Assembly (NCBI GenBank): GCA_943704525.1
Contig: CALSCQ010001715.1
Coordinates: 1 to 32,376, forward strand
DNA: 32,376 nucleotides
Origin: Pigoraptor vietnamica
Taxonomy: Eukaryota > Opisthokonta > Filasterea
Reading direction: 5' to 3'
This document shows, one piece after another, positions 14,303 through 25,700 of the stretch; within the stretch, counting starts at the first letter, position 1, and the number at the start of each line of letters is the position of its first letter. The translations under genes were made by a program, and so were the position numbers. The notes beneath the pieces are model-generated. The model saw only the letters and a program-made list of their open reading frames with translations, did no database searches and was not told the origin of the DNA.

Positions 14303-14683
14303 GGCTGAGATGGCCTCCACCGGGCCCACCGTCTGAAATGTCAATACACGCAGCGCACCGATGCCACCACGCCGCCCCAGTAACTAACACACGTACACGC
14401 GCACACTCCCTGTTACGCACAGAGACGTATAAGCGCACTCCCAGTTACAAACAGAGACATGCGCCGTTGGAATAACGTGAACGTTGTGGCGGTCAAACAC
14501 AAAAAAGGTGTCGTCAGTCACGTGATCACATTATGACGATATCATGACGAAATATTCGAATTGAGGATACTCCCTTATTGTCCGGACATTCTAATGACCG
14601 CAACTGCCACACGCGGACCATCTTTTTTTTTGAGAAAAAAAAAAAAACGGCAGCGTCATCTTCAAGGGCAGCCTTGCGTGTAA
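14303..14683. promoter_or_regulatory. Divergent promoter region between COP1 and the LicD gene
   Basis: This 381-bp region lies between head-to-head start codons. It carries TCACGTGA at 14518-14525. A T9-GAG-A13 tract at 14623-14647 can fold as a short hairpin and ends 36 bases before the LicD start codon. Two near-copies of ACACGCGCACACTCCC / AAGCGCACTCCC-type sequence sit around 14395-14445. Confidence 0.45.
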
Positions 14684-15634
14684 ATGTCGCTGGGGGGAGA
14701 GCGCACGGACATGCCGCCCTCTTATCGGCGGCCTGCGCCGTCCCGCATTGTGGGCTGCGTGCGCCGCTATGCGCCCACCGCGGCGTTGCTCGTCGTCGCC
14801 GCCGTCGTCATCGCTTTTGCCGCCCTCCCGCGGTACCAGGAGCACTGCATCCGCCCCATCGCCGAAAACGAGCGCGTCCTCGAGTGGATTGACCGCTTGC
14901 ACGCCAAAGAACCCGAACTCGCGGCGCGCTTCTGCAATGAGGTGGTGTCGTACCCCCTTAGCGGACCCGTGTGGCCGCACGCACACACCGACGAAATCCT
15001 CGCGTCCATCTCGGACGTCGTTGAATTTGCGAAGTCGAACAAGATGAAATTGTGGCCGTCCGGCGGCGTTCTGATAGGGGCGGTGCGGCACGGCGGGTAT
15101 TGGGACGACGACGACATTGACCTCGACCTTTACGTCGACTCTTCGAGCGAGGCCGAGGTTCGGAACAAGGGACTCGCGCTGATCGAGTTTCTGAAGGGGC
15201 GGGATACGGTGTGCCGCTTGCACCAGTGCGACCACTGTCACGTGGACTGGAGCATCATCAAGTGCGAGAAGAAGATCACGACGCCCGAGGGCAAGCCGGC
15301 AGAGGTGCTCATGGACATCAACCTCTACATGCGCGGGAAGGACGACGCGACCGTGTGGGGTCCCTACGGCGGCACGTTCCCGCGATCCACCCTGTTCCCG
15401 CTGCGGCCGTGTCGCTTGCACTCCCTCACGCTCGATTGTCCGCACAGCGTCAAGGGTTACATGGACATCTTCAACGAGGCCGAGTACGCCGGCGCGAGCC
15501 TCCTCCAGGCGGACCCGTGGTACGGCTGGAAGTACCCGCGCATCGACGAGCAGATGGTTTACAACGTGCGCCTGTTGCACGCGTGCGGATATGCCTCGCT
15601 CATGCAATATCTCGACCCCCTTAAGGACGCGTAA
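14684..15634 (+). CDS. LicD/fukutin-type nucleotidyltransferase-fold protein, type II membrane
   Basis: This is a single-exon gene of 316 residues. A short cytosolic N-terminus is followed by one hydrophobic segment (about 31-48), giving a type II Golgi/ER membrane topology. The luminal domain has the LicD core: LWPSGGVLIGAVRHGGYWDD followed by an acidic DDDIDLDL run, which is the metal-binding motif. A conserved-looking FPLRPCRLHSLTLDCP segment follows. LicD-fold enzymes transfer phosphocholine or ribitol-phosphate groups to glycans (bacterial LicD, animal fukutin and FKRP). The exact substrate here is unknown. It is the only complete gene here without an intron. An in-frame ATG at 14711 is an alternative start. 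Confidence 0.85.
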   Translation: MSLGGERTDMPPSYRRPAPSRIVGCVRRYAPTAALLVVAAVVIAFAALPRYQEHCIRPIAENERVLEWIDRLHAKEPELAARFCNEVVSYPLSGPVWPHAHTDEILASISDVVEFAKSNKMKLWPSGGVLIGAVRHGGYWDDDDIDLDLYVDSSSEAEVRNKGLALIEFLKGRDTVCRLHQCDHCHVDWSIIKCEKKITTPEGKPAEVLMDINLYMRGKDDATVWGPYGGTFPRSTLFPLRPCRLHSLTLDCPHSVKGYMDIFNEAEYAGASLLQADPWYGWKYPRIDEQMVYNVRLLHACGYASLMQYLDPLKDA

Positions 15635-15747
15635 GTGCCGTTCTGCTTGCGTGCTTGCGTGCGTGTGCGCGTGCGTGCTGCGTTGGTGCCGTCAACAACA
15701 AGCACTATTGACATGCACCAAAGTGTATGCCGAAACAAACTGTTGGT
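15635..15747. other. Short convergent gap between LicD and REEP genes
   Basis: Only 113 bases separate the two stop codons. The stretch starts with a TGCGTG-type repeat on the plus strand. The 3' UTRs may overlap. Confidence 0.6.
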
Positions 15748-16616
15748 TTAATCGGACTTCTCCTCGAGGGCGGCAGCACCAGCGCGCAGCACGGCATTGC
15801 GACCTGCAGGCAACGGAGCGCATGAGAACACAGGCACACACACAAGGCACGCACACGCGACAAAACGCACCCTCGCGCGCAATCTCATTGGCAGCCTCCG
15901 TGAACTCCTTGCGGCCCAGGCGAAGCGCGCCGTCAATCTGCGTCTCGTGGTTGAGGAGGTACGGGCGCACAAATTTGTAGTACACGAGGTTCGCGCCGTC
16001 GGTCGACGGGAGCATGAGAAACAGGAGGACGAAGATCTTGGCAAAGTAGTAAAACGGAATCCAGTGCAGCAGCGTGTCGGTGAAGTACTCGAGAATGTTG
16101 AAGAAGGCATACACGACCCAGTAAATCAGCCAGCGCGTGTCGTCGTTCTTGTCGCTCGACTCGATGGCCTTGAAGCTGTGCGTGGGCAGCGGTCAGCGTC
16201 GTATTTGCGGACCAAAAACAGCACACGGCGCGAACACGAGAGCAGAAGAGGACTTCTGAGAAGAACAATCGAGGGAGAGACGAACTCACGAGGCATAGGC
16301 GGGGTAGAGGAATCCGACGAGGTTTGTGAGCAGCTGCGCCGCAAAGCCGACTGCGAGGGAGAAGCAGAACACAAAGGTGCCGCCTGCGTCCAGTGACACA
16401 CATCCGAGTCAAAAGGATTCATTGAGCAGGCGAAATCGGGCGGGAGCGGAACAGCCGCGCATGTTGCTGCAATGCACGTGCACGTGCAGCTCTCCTTTTC
16501 GACTCACCCATGGCCACGTAGAGCTTGGGGATGCCCGTCTTCTGCTCAATCTGGTTCATGAGCGCACTGTTGCTGAGGTGCTTCTCGAACTGCTTCATGT
16601 GCGTGTTGAGCGCCAT
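15748..16616 (-). CDS. REEP5/DP1/Yop1-type (TB2/DP1/HVA22) ER membrane-shaping protein
   Basis: These hairpin membrane proteins curve ER tubules. Four exons give 187 residues, close to animal REEP5/DP1: 16616-16508, 16383-16290, 16175-15871 and 15803-15748. The N-terminus (MALNTHMKQFEKHLSN) is followed by a KTGIPKLYVAMG segment. The diagnostic LLTNLVGFLYPAYASFKAIES comes next, then DDTRWLIYWVVYAFFNILEY and a long hydrophobic hairpin. It ends with a helix and a short charged tail (ALEEKSD). Every splice junction keeps the frame. Paralogue assignment within the REEP family is not attempted beyond the REEP5/6-like length. Confidence 0.95.
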
Positions 16617-17086
16617 TTTGGAGGACTACTTCGCGCCAGAAAGGACGCCAAGATGAATGCGATGGCGGGAGAGAGAAGAGAGAGAGAGAGGGAGACTTTT
16701 TCTACGTGGACTGTGTTTCACACCCAAACACACGTTGCTCCAGCCGTGACGTTGTCGAAGAAATTAGGCAATTTTAGTCTTTAAATATATACATATAGGT
16801 AAATGTCATTATTAATTCCTAAAGAGGTAAATGGATTTTATAACCTATTAATAGTATCTGCTGCTTGCCGCAAAGTGTTTTCAAACAGGGTGTGTGACGC
16901 GCAGAGAAGATTCAAAGATTCACTCGAACTGCGCTCGCACACCCCGTGTGCAGAACGCTGTGAAACAGTTTTTCGCACACACACACACGCCGACGTCGGT
17001 GCGCAGACGTTCAAACTGCAACTACGCACGCGTGCGACGACGGCCGTATTTTCAATTCAGTTGCCCGACCGCAGTGCATCGCCGCA
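16617..17086. promoter_or_regulatory. Divergent region between REEP and esterase genes, with an AT-rich island
   Basis: This 470-bp region lies between head-to-head start codons. It has an AG-rich patch (about 16671-16693) and a sharply AT-rich block (about 16763-16862) that stands out from the GC-rich surroundings. The block could contain a TATA-like element (TTTAAATATATA at about 16780), or it could be inserted organellar DNA. Confidence 0.45.
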
Positions 17087-18186
17087 ATGTTCCGCGCGGC
17101 TCTGCTCGTCGTTCTGATCGCACTCGGCGTGCGTGCCGATCCACTGGGTGCATGCGAAGAGGGCGCACCCTACAAAGGCGAGCCGCTGTTTGCGGGTCCG
17201 TCTTCCGTGGAGGGGCGGTGGGCGCCCGCGGCTGCGGCAGATGCATGGGGTGTGAGGTTCGATTGGGCCGGCGTGACGGTCTCGACGACGTTCACGGGTT
17301 CCGCCAGCGTGTCCGTCGTGCTTGAAGACGGCCTCAACTTCCACACGCTCGCACTCGAGGGCATTCCTCTCTGCGTGCTCAATGCGACGGGCGATGGCGT
17401 GCGCGTGTACAAAGTCGCAGACGGCCTCGACCCCGACGTCGAACACACCGTCTCGATTATCAAGCGAACGGATCCGGACGTCGGTCCCGCCACGTTCCGC
17501 GGACTTGTTCTCGACAGCGGCGCCCGTGTGTTGAGGCGCACGCGGAACGGCGAGCGTCGGCGGCGGATTGCGTTTCTCGGCGACAGCATCACGACTGGGT
17601 ACGGCGACGACCCCGTGACGGTGCCGTGCCCATTCACGCCCTCGACGGAAAACAATGCCATGTGAGTGTTTGACGCATCGTATAAATGCAAGTGCTGGCC
17701 GTGCCACGCGTTCGTTCCATTGTGTTTGGGATGGGATCTCTCGCCGAGGGGGTTGATGTTCATCACTTTCGAGTTGGCGTGTACTGACGACGCTCTCGCA
17801 ATCGTGAAGGGCGTGGGGCTCGCTCGTCGCGGCCGCCGTGGACGCCGAGCATCACACTGTCTCGTGGTCGGGCTATGGCATTGCGAGGTGTGTCTTGTAA
17901 CTCAAGTTCACTTGAAGCGTCACTCTCTGTTGGAAAATCGAAGCTCTCAATGTGTGAGTGCCGCATGTCTCGCTCATATCCATACACTTCGCCAGGCATT
18001 GGGGCGAGCACGAGCCTGCGACGAACACGACGCTTCCGCGCGTGTGGAAGCGTGCGCTCGGCACCGACAACAGCACCGAGTGGGACCTGCTGTCCTGGGT
18101 GCCGGATGTCGTCGTCATCAACCTCGGAACGAACGATTTCTGGGAGCCCTCGACGATGCCGTCGGACCTTTTCCTCCACGGTGGGA

Positions 18187-18235
<49 letters not shown>

Positions 18236-18284
18236 AGTCGATGGGGGATCAACCCCTATGACTGCCACGAACTGAGGTCTCTCT

Positions 18285-18376
<92 letters not shown>

Positions 18377-18755
18377 GTGTGTGTGTGCAGGTGTGTGTGT
18401 GCAGTATGTGCAGCCCTGTGAGTGGAGGGTGTGCGCAGAAGCAAAAGCAGAGCCAGGCATCTCACGCGCTCGAACCGCAGCGTACGAGGGCTTTGTGCGC
18501 GACATTTTCGATTCGTACCGCCACGAGGACCTCCACATTGTGCTGGTGTGTGGGCCCATGTGCAACGGCGACTGCTGCTCGACCACGCGCTCCGTCGCCT
18601 CGCAGTTTGAGCGCAATGTCGACTTTGTGGACGTCACGCACACGGCGGCGATGCAGCCAGAGGACATTGGGTGCAACGGGCACCCGGGGCCGTCCGGACA
18701 GCGCAAGATTGCCGCGGCCGTGCTGCCCGGCCTCCGCTCGTTCATGAACTGGTGA
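17087..18755 (+). CDS. Secreted SGNH/GDSL esterase, carbohydrate esterase family 2-like
   Basis: Four exons give 370 residues: 17087-17661, 17810-17887, 17996-18180 and 18481-18755. Residues 1-17 form a signal peptide (MFRAALLVVLIALGVRA). The N-terminal part (about 30-130) is a beta-rich domain (RFDWAGVTVSTTF, SVSVVLEDG) like the jelly-roll of CE2 acetyl-xylan esterases. The SGNH part has IAFLGDSITTGYGD (nucleophile Ser near 167), NAMAWGSLVAAA, then VVVINLGTNDFW (block III Asn). NGHPGPSGQRKIA carries the catalytic His. CE2 enzymes remove acetyl groups from plant or microbial polysaccharides. A role in digesting or remodelling extracellular glycans is inferred. The last acceptor (18480) is chosen for phase and gives FLHAYEGFVRDIF; nearer CAG sites do not fit. 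Confidence 0.9.
18190..18373 (+). repeat. (TC)n and (GT)n microsatellites in esterase intron 3
   Basis: The 300-base third intron contains (TC)n at 18190-18232 and (GT)n at 18289-18373, the latter with one interruption at 18340. Both read as pyrimidine-rich or GT-rich on the sense strand. They make this the longest intron of the gene. Confidence 0.95.
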
Positions 18756-19012
18756 TCCGTTCGTCGCGCGCACTCTGCGAACCTTTTTGCAGAGTCAACG
18801 GAGGGACATCCACTGGCATATTGCGCGCTGTTTTGAATTATATTAATTTAAATTCGTTCAGGGTCAACACAGACGACCTTCCGTTTTCATTGTTAAAGCT
18901 TTCGCACGGCGCAGTCATGTTCCCACACACTGTGACACAAGGGATCTTGCCCAATTACACTTTAGTCACAACGGGCGAGTGACACCGTCTTCGTCCCCTC
19001 TCCACGTCCCTC
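18756..19012. other. Convergent gap between esterase and TrpRS genes
   Basis: This gap is 257 bases between stop codons, moderately AT-rich around 18832-18870. It is presumably two 3' UTRs; no gene was seen. Confidence 0.6.
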
Positions 19013-22000
19013 TCACTTCTTGAAGAACGAGGGCAGGTCCAGCGGTCGCACCGACATGAAGAGGTCGACGACCTCCTCCGTGACGAGCGCGCGTCGCTTC
19101 TGGTGCTCGGCGACAATCTTCTGCAGCTCTCGAATGAGAATGGCCTTGATTTCGCCCGTCATCATCTTGCCAGACTGGTAGGCCTGTGGACGCACACGCA
19201 CGCACGCACGCACGCACGCAGTCAGACAATGCAGGAAGCGCACAGCCCATTTCGCCGCAATACAAGACACATCCTAATGCAGTGGCTAGCGAGCTTCGGC
19301 AGTAGCGCCCACCTTGCCGACGCGTTCAAGCTCGGCGTCGTCCTCGAGGAAGAACGTGAGGTACTGGTAGGGCACGTCGATGTCCAGGTTCGCGCCCAGC
19401 TCCTCCTGCTCCTTGCGCGTCATCTGTCCGCCAGAGAACGCATAGCGATTGATCTGCGAGGGCGGAAACGATTATCGTATGAGTGCCCGGGGAGGGGAGG
19501 GGAGGGGAGAACGGGAGTATAATAGCGACGTGTATCATCCCACACGGAAGGGCAGGCATTCGCCACACAGCACGCATTCCACATGGGCACAGCAAGAGCA
19601 AACGCGGCGCACCTTGAGGGCGATTTCCTCCGGGCTGTCCGTGAGGAAGATCGACGTCGTCGAGTCCGACGCGCTCATCTTGGTCGACGACCCCTGCAGC
19701 GCGGGGAAGAACTTGCTGTGGCACAGCGCGGGCTTCTTGTAGCCGAGACGGGGCGCAATGTCGCGCGTCATGCGGAAGTAGGGGTCCTGGGGGTGCACGC
19801 AAGAAGCGTCGGTAAAATATGCGCACAGCGAAATTTCGAATCTCCATTTCCGGGAATTCTTCTCTTTTAAAAGCATACTTTCTTTCTTTGTCAAGCCGAT
19901 GAACAAATCACTGAAAGCAGTCTTCACACAATCCTACTAACCATCAACACAAAGGGGGAATGCACGGAGTCAACAACACACAACCACTCAAGCGCATGCG
20001 TCATGCATGCACGCACCCCCTCCCCCCCTCCCCCCCGAAAAAGAAAAGAAAAAAGAAAACACACACGCACACACACCTGGTCAATGGCACACGGGATGAG
20101 GCAGTTGAACTTGGAATCCGCGCCGAAGATGTGCGGGAAGGTGTTCGAGAACGACGGCGCAGCCTGGATGGCGGGGAAAGCGTACTTTCCTAAAAGACAC
20201 AAGAGGGAAAACCCAGCTCAGTAGGGTGGTGATAGAGTGACCACCAGAGGCAGTGAAGAGAAGAGTACGCAGACAATTCGTCTGTGAACGGACATGCGCC
20301 AGGGTGAGCTCCACGAAGGCGCGCTGCGTGCTGTGCGCATCCCCCCACCAATCGAGTCGCTGTCGCCGAAACCAAAGATGCCGCGCACTTGGTTCTCCGT
20401 CACGCACCGCTGGATGCGCACAATGTTCTCGTAGAACTTGCCGCTGTTTCACGCAGAGTCAGCGCCAGGATACATACACACACACACGCGCGCACACACA
20501 CGCACTAATTAATGACCTCCAACTCCCCCCCCCCCCCCCCCCCCCCCCCTCTTCCTCTCTCTCCCGCTGCTCTCTCTACAGCGCATGCCCCCACCCCATG
20601 TACTGGAAATCGGAGAAGATGAACGTGTTGCGTGGGTCGAATCCGCACGCGATAATGTCCTTGGCGTTCTGTCGCGTGAGGCGGTGCGCCTCTTCGATCG
20701 AGAGGCCCTTCCACAGAAACTTCTCGTCGTCGGTCATCTGAATCACCAGCGGAATGTTGAAGGCGTCCTGCAGGTACCTACGACGCACGGGAGAAGTGAG
20801 AGCCCATCCCGTTCGATTGTGTTCGCGTGTGTGTGAATTGTTTGTGTAACTGTGTGTGTGTGCGTGTGTGTGTGTGCGTGTGTGAATACATTTGTGTGTG
20901 CACTTGAGGGTATATGTAACGATGAATTGAAGGATAGAACGCAAAACGACCGAATCGAGTGTATCATCAACAGCACATGGCGCACATACACACATTCACA
21001 CGCACGCACACGCACGCTTTTGCACGCCTTTTCACACGCACACACGCAGCCAGTACTCACTTTGTGACCATGAAGGGGATCAAGTGGCCCAGGTGCATGG
21101 CCTCGGACGAAGGCCCACGGCCCGTGTACAGATAGAACGGCTCCCCCTTCTCATACGCATCCAGCGTCTGGTCGAGCTCGCTGCGTGCAACGCGCGTGCG
21201 TAAGCCATTGGGAGCCGTGCGATGGATGCGCGCGTTGTATGCGCGCGTCTGGCAAAAAGGCAAGTACCATATGCGCAAGAGGAGGGCATTGTGCGCACAC
21301 ACGCACACCCATGCAACCACAATATGTGCGAGCGACAGTGTGACTGGCGACGCACCGGTGGGAGAAGAAGATGCCGCGCCTGAAAAAGTGGTGCGCGGGA
21401 CGTGCAGACACGCGCTCGATCTTGGCCAGCAGTTCGGGAGTAATTCGCTGGCTGCCGAAGCGGTCTGCGGGGCAGCGAGTGAGTGAGCACAGGCACACGG
21501 GCACAGGACGGACGCTTGTACATTGCGTCGCACATGGCTTTTCTGCGCACAAACACAACAGGCGTGACAGACACAACGGGCGCCCCGTCCCTTATATCGA
21601 ATGGCTTCTGTCCATTATAGCAAACATGGCCTCTGCGCACAAACACGCGCGTGGCACACACAGCGAGAGAGCACAATGTCGACACTAGGAGCCGTGCGGG
21701 TGTACGACAGCGTCAACGCCATCCACGACGCCAATTCGCGCCACGCACCAATCAGCTTGTCGTAATCGACGCCGCCCTCCGCTTGCACCTCCCACGGAGT
21801 CACAATCTGCTCCCCATCAGCGCTCGTCGTCGCCGCAACCGGCGTTTCATTCTCCACCGCCGGTGCCGCAGCCGCGGGTGCGGGTGTTGGTGTGGGGGCC
21901 TGCGTGGCCGTCGGCTGCGTCGGCTGAGATGCAGTTCCCTGCGCCTGCTTCCCGCCCTTTTGCTTGGCGGCCACGCGCGCGCCGTGGCCGGTGGTGTCGA

Positions 22001-22250
22001 GGTGCGCCTGGTAGGCGGCCTTGTCGTAGTACTGGATGAAGCACACCATGCAGCTGATGCCCTTCCCCTTGCACGGCGTCCCCGCGGCCGCGCGCTGCTC
22101 AAAGTGCGTCTTCAGGGCCTCGTTCGAGTTGAGAACGGCGGAGCACACGCAGTGAATCTCCTGGTGCCCGCTCTCTTTGTGGTGGTCCGCGAGTGCCTTT
22201 GCGCCGTCGAAGGGCGTCGAACACCGCATGCACAGGTGGGACGCCTCCAT
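19013..22250 (-). CDS. Cytosolic-type tryptophanyl-tRNA synthetase with N-terminal U1/JAZ-type zinc fingers
   Basis: The enzyme attaches Trp to tRNA-Trp. Nine exons give 535 residues: 22250-21749, 21464-21356, 21180-21061, 20777-20595, 20443-20349, 20189-20077, 19786-19613, 19453-19313 and 19183-19013. Residues 1-90 hold two fingers of the form C-x2-C-x12-H-x5-H (C7, C10, H23, H29; C67, C70, H83, H89). A divergent Cys/His pair group sits between them (C34, C36, H49, C60). An Ala/Pro/Thr/Gln linker follows to about 145. The catalytic domain starts at TPWEV and DYDKLI. It has the class I HLGH signature (about 233-236), [46 protein letters not shown] and KMSAS (about 410). Fingers and catalytic start are in one uninterrupted exon frame, so the fusion does not depend on a splice guess. 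Animal TrpRS has a WHEP domain at this position. Confidence 0.95.
20525..20549. repeat. Poly-C tract in TrpRS intron 4
   Basis: This is an uninterrupted run of about 25 C on the plus strand (G on the transcribed sense strand) within the 151-base intron 20594-20444. A long sense-strand G run so near a donor is unusual and is a likely site of sequencing-length error. Confidence 0.9.
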
Positions 22251-22758
<508 letters not shown>

Positions 22759-25700
22759 ATGGGGAGCATGGCTGAGTTTCAGGCCGTGCTGCTCGCGGGC
22801 GGCACTGGGAGCCGCATCACGCAGCTCACAGAGGACGTCCCAAAGCCCATCCTTCCCATCGCCAACCGCCCAATGGTCTGGTACAGCCTCCGATTTCTCG
22901 AAAACGCGGGCTTCTCCGGTGCGTCGCCGTTCAGTGTGTTTTCTTACTTTGCTGCGGTCCCGAGGGTGGAGTGTATGCCGATTGCATCGACTCGTTTTCC
23001 CACTGTTTCACTCTCTGATGGCGCCCGTTGGGACGCGTGCAGAGGTCCTCGTGCTTGTGCGCGCGGGCGATGGGGGCAAGAGCGAGGTCGTCGACTACCT
23101 CAAGTCGTACGAGGGCAAGATATACCGCGACATTCACGTGATCGAGGGCGACAAGGGCACCGCCGACGCACTGCGGGACGTGCGCGATAAGATTAAGGTG
23201 CGTCACCTCTCATGGTCATCGCGAACTCTGACGATTCGCTTCGTGCTGTGTCATTGTGCGTGTGCAGATGTACGTTATATGCTGGACTGCGTCTTCATAG
23301 CTCGCGTGTGCTCAACAGCGCGTTGTCTCATTGGGGCCACTGGCCTCGCGTGAAACGGCACCGCATGTTCCTATACTGACTCACTCCTGTGCGTTGTCAG
23401 ACGGACTTTATTGTCGTGAGCAGCGACCTGATCACGGACGTGGACCTCCAGCACGTCGCGGACGTCCACCGCATCAACGATGCGACCGTCACAGCCCTCG
23501 TGTGCCCGCGCAGCGCAGAGGCAGCGCCGGACGCCGGCAAGAAGAAGGCCACGGCTGACTACGGCATGTCCCGCGCCGTGTGTTGCTGCTCTTGTGTGCT
23601 CAATTGCCGCACTGACATTTAGACGCGAGTTGACGTTACTTAATTCACTCTCAGGCGCGTGTATAGCGCCTCCCCACGCACGTGCCCTCATGCTTCATGG
23701 TCTATGGTGCGCAGGGCTGAAGGACTACGTGGGCCTCGATGAGTCTGGCAAGCGCCTGCTGTTCTTTGCGCCGCAAGCGGACGTCGAGGAGGCGCTGTCC
23801 ATTCGGAAATCGGTGCTCAAAAGGTGCGCCCAGTGAGCCTTTTCTACGTGCGCTGGCAACGCACATTAGTCGACTACATTGATGCACACACACACACACA
23901 GAGGCACACACAGACATACACACAGACACACCACACATACACACGCACACATTCCCCGCCGACTGCGACGCATCCTGGCGAGACACCACTATGCTTCATA
24001 CTTGAATGAACGTACCCACCTGCTCTCTCTCGCCCTCCAACACCTCCCTCCCGCACCATGCTGCAGGCACCCGCTTCTGTCGATCACGACGAACCTTGCG
24101 GACGCGCACCTCTACATATTCAAGCGGTGGGTTCTCGACTTCCTCGCCGACAAGCGCGGCATCTCGGCCGTCAAAGGGGAGCTCGTGCCGTACCTCGTCC
24201 GCAAGCAATTCGCCAAGCGACACCCCGCCGGTCGCCCCGCCGGTTGTGGGCTGGGAGAGAGCGGTGAGGGCACGCCGGGACACGATCCGACGTCCACCGC
24301 GAGCGTCGACGGCAACCCGCGCGACGCGAAAATCGGTGGGTGCGATCAATGTTTGCGCCGTTTGGCCGTCGCAATTTCGTAGTGGCTGTTTTGACTGGCA
24401 TGACGCTGCATTCCGGGATGGTCCCTTCGTTACTTTGTTACGCTGTCGATTCCCACCGCCGTGCACGCACGTTATACGCGACCCTTGCACTACGTGGCGC
24501 ATGCTGACCCGCACCGTGCTGATCCTTGCCACCGCAGACCTCGCGTCGTATGCGCTTATGGACGAGCTCGACAGCCTCGTGCTGGAGATGAGCAGCTCCC
24601 ACCGCGAGCACCATGGGGGCATCAGCTGCTTTGTGCACACCCTGCCCCCGGACAGGTACTGCGCGCGCGCCAACACACTCGCGTCCTACGCCGAGATCAA
24701 CAAGCAGGTTGGTCTCCACTCCTCTCATCTCTAAGTGGAGTCGATGCCGACCTCTCTCATCTCTTTATGCGCGTATGCCGATTACTTCTCGCATGTGGGC
24801 AACTGCCTCCCTCCTCAGTTCCCTCTCAGAAGAAGCACTGTTACCCCTCTAGCCGTTGCTCCCTTCATGCCCTCTGAGACGCCCTCTGTCGCGCAGATCC
24901 CCCGGCACCTTGCGTTCCCGGCAGGCACCGAGAAACACGCGTCGGGCGCCGAGTACATTCACCCGAGCGCGAAGATTGACCCCAAGACACAGGTGGGACA
25001 GCAAGTGCAGTGAACGGCCCCCGTGCGCGCGTCCCCTTCAAATGGATTGCTAACGATGCATCCCCTTCACCCTGCGCATAACCGTCAATGGATGGCTAAC
25101 GATCCATCCTCTTCCCTCTGCGCACAACGGAAAAACCAACGACAGATTGGCAACGACTGCGTAATCGGCGAGCAGGTGCGCGTGGGAGAGCGGTGCTCGG
25201 TCAAGCGCTCCGTGGTGGGGCGCCACTGCACCATTGGCGCAGACGTCAAGATTGCCAACTCGATCATTATGGACTACGTCTCCATCAAAGAGGGGTGCGT
25301 GTGCCCTCTGTCCTTTACGCGCGTGCACTGTGCGTGCCCTCTGTCTTTTACACGCGTGCCCTCTGTCCTTTACACGCGTGCCCTCTGTCCTTTACACGCG
25401 TGCACATACATTTACGTGCGCGCGTGTATGGGTGTGTAGGTATGTCTTGCTGACGGGGCCCTCTGTCGCTGCGTCAGGTGCAACATTTCGGGGAGCATTG
25501 TGTGCCCGCACGCCGTCATCGACCAGAATTGTTCGATAAGCAACTCGCAAATCGGGCGGAAATACGCCGTGGCGCCGGGATGTGAGTGCTCGTTGCGTGT
25601 CTCATGTGTGTGCGAAACGTATGCCCTATTCGTGCCACTGGGAGACTGCAAACACCTGCCTCCTACTCGTTTCACTTAAATGTCGTTGCTCCGCCGCCAT

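Noticed and set aside
14635-14647. A-run near the intronless LicD gene as a retroposition poly-A tail
   Set aside because: The A-run is upstream of the start codon, not downstream of the gene, and no flanking target-site duplication was seen.
14591-15607. 338-codon minus-strand open frame over the LicD gene
   Set aside because: The plus strand carries clear LicD motifs; the minus frame is a shadow.
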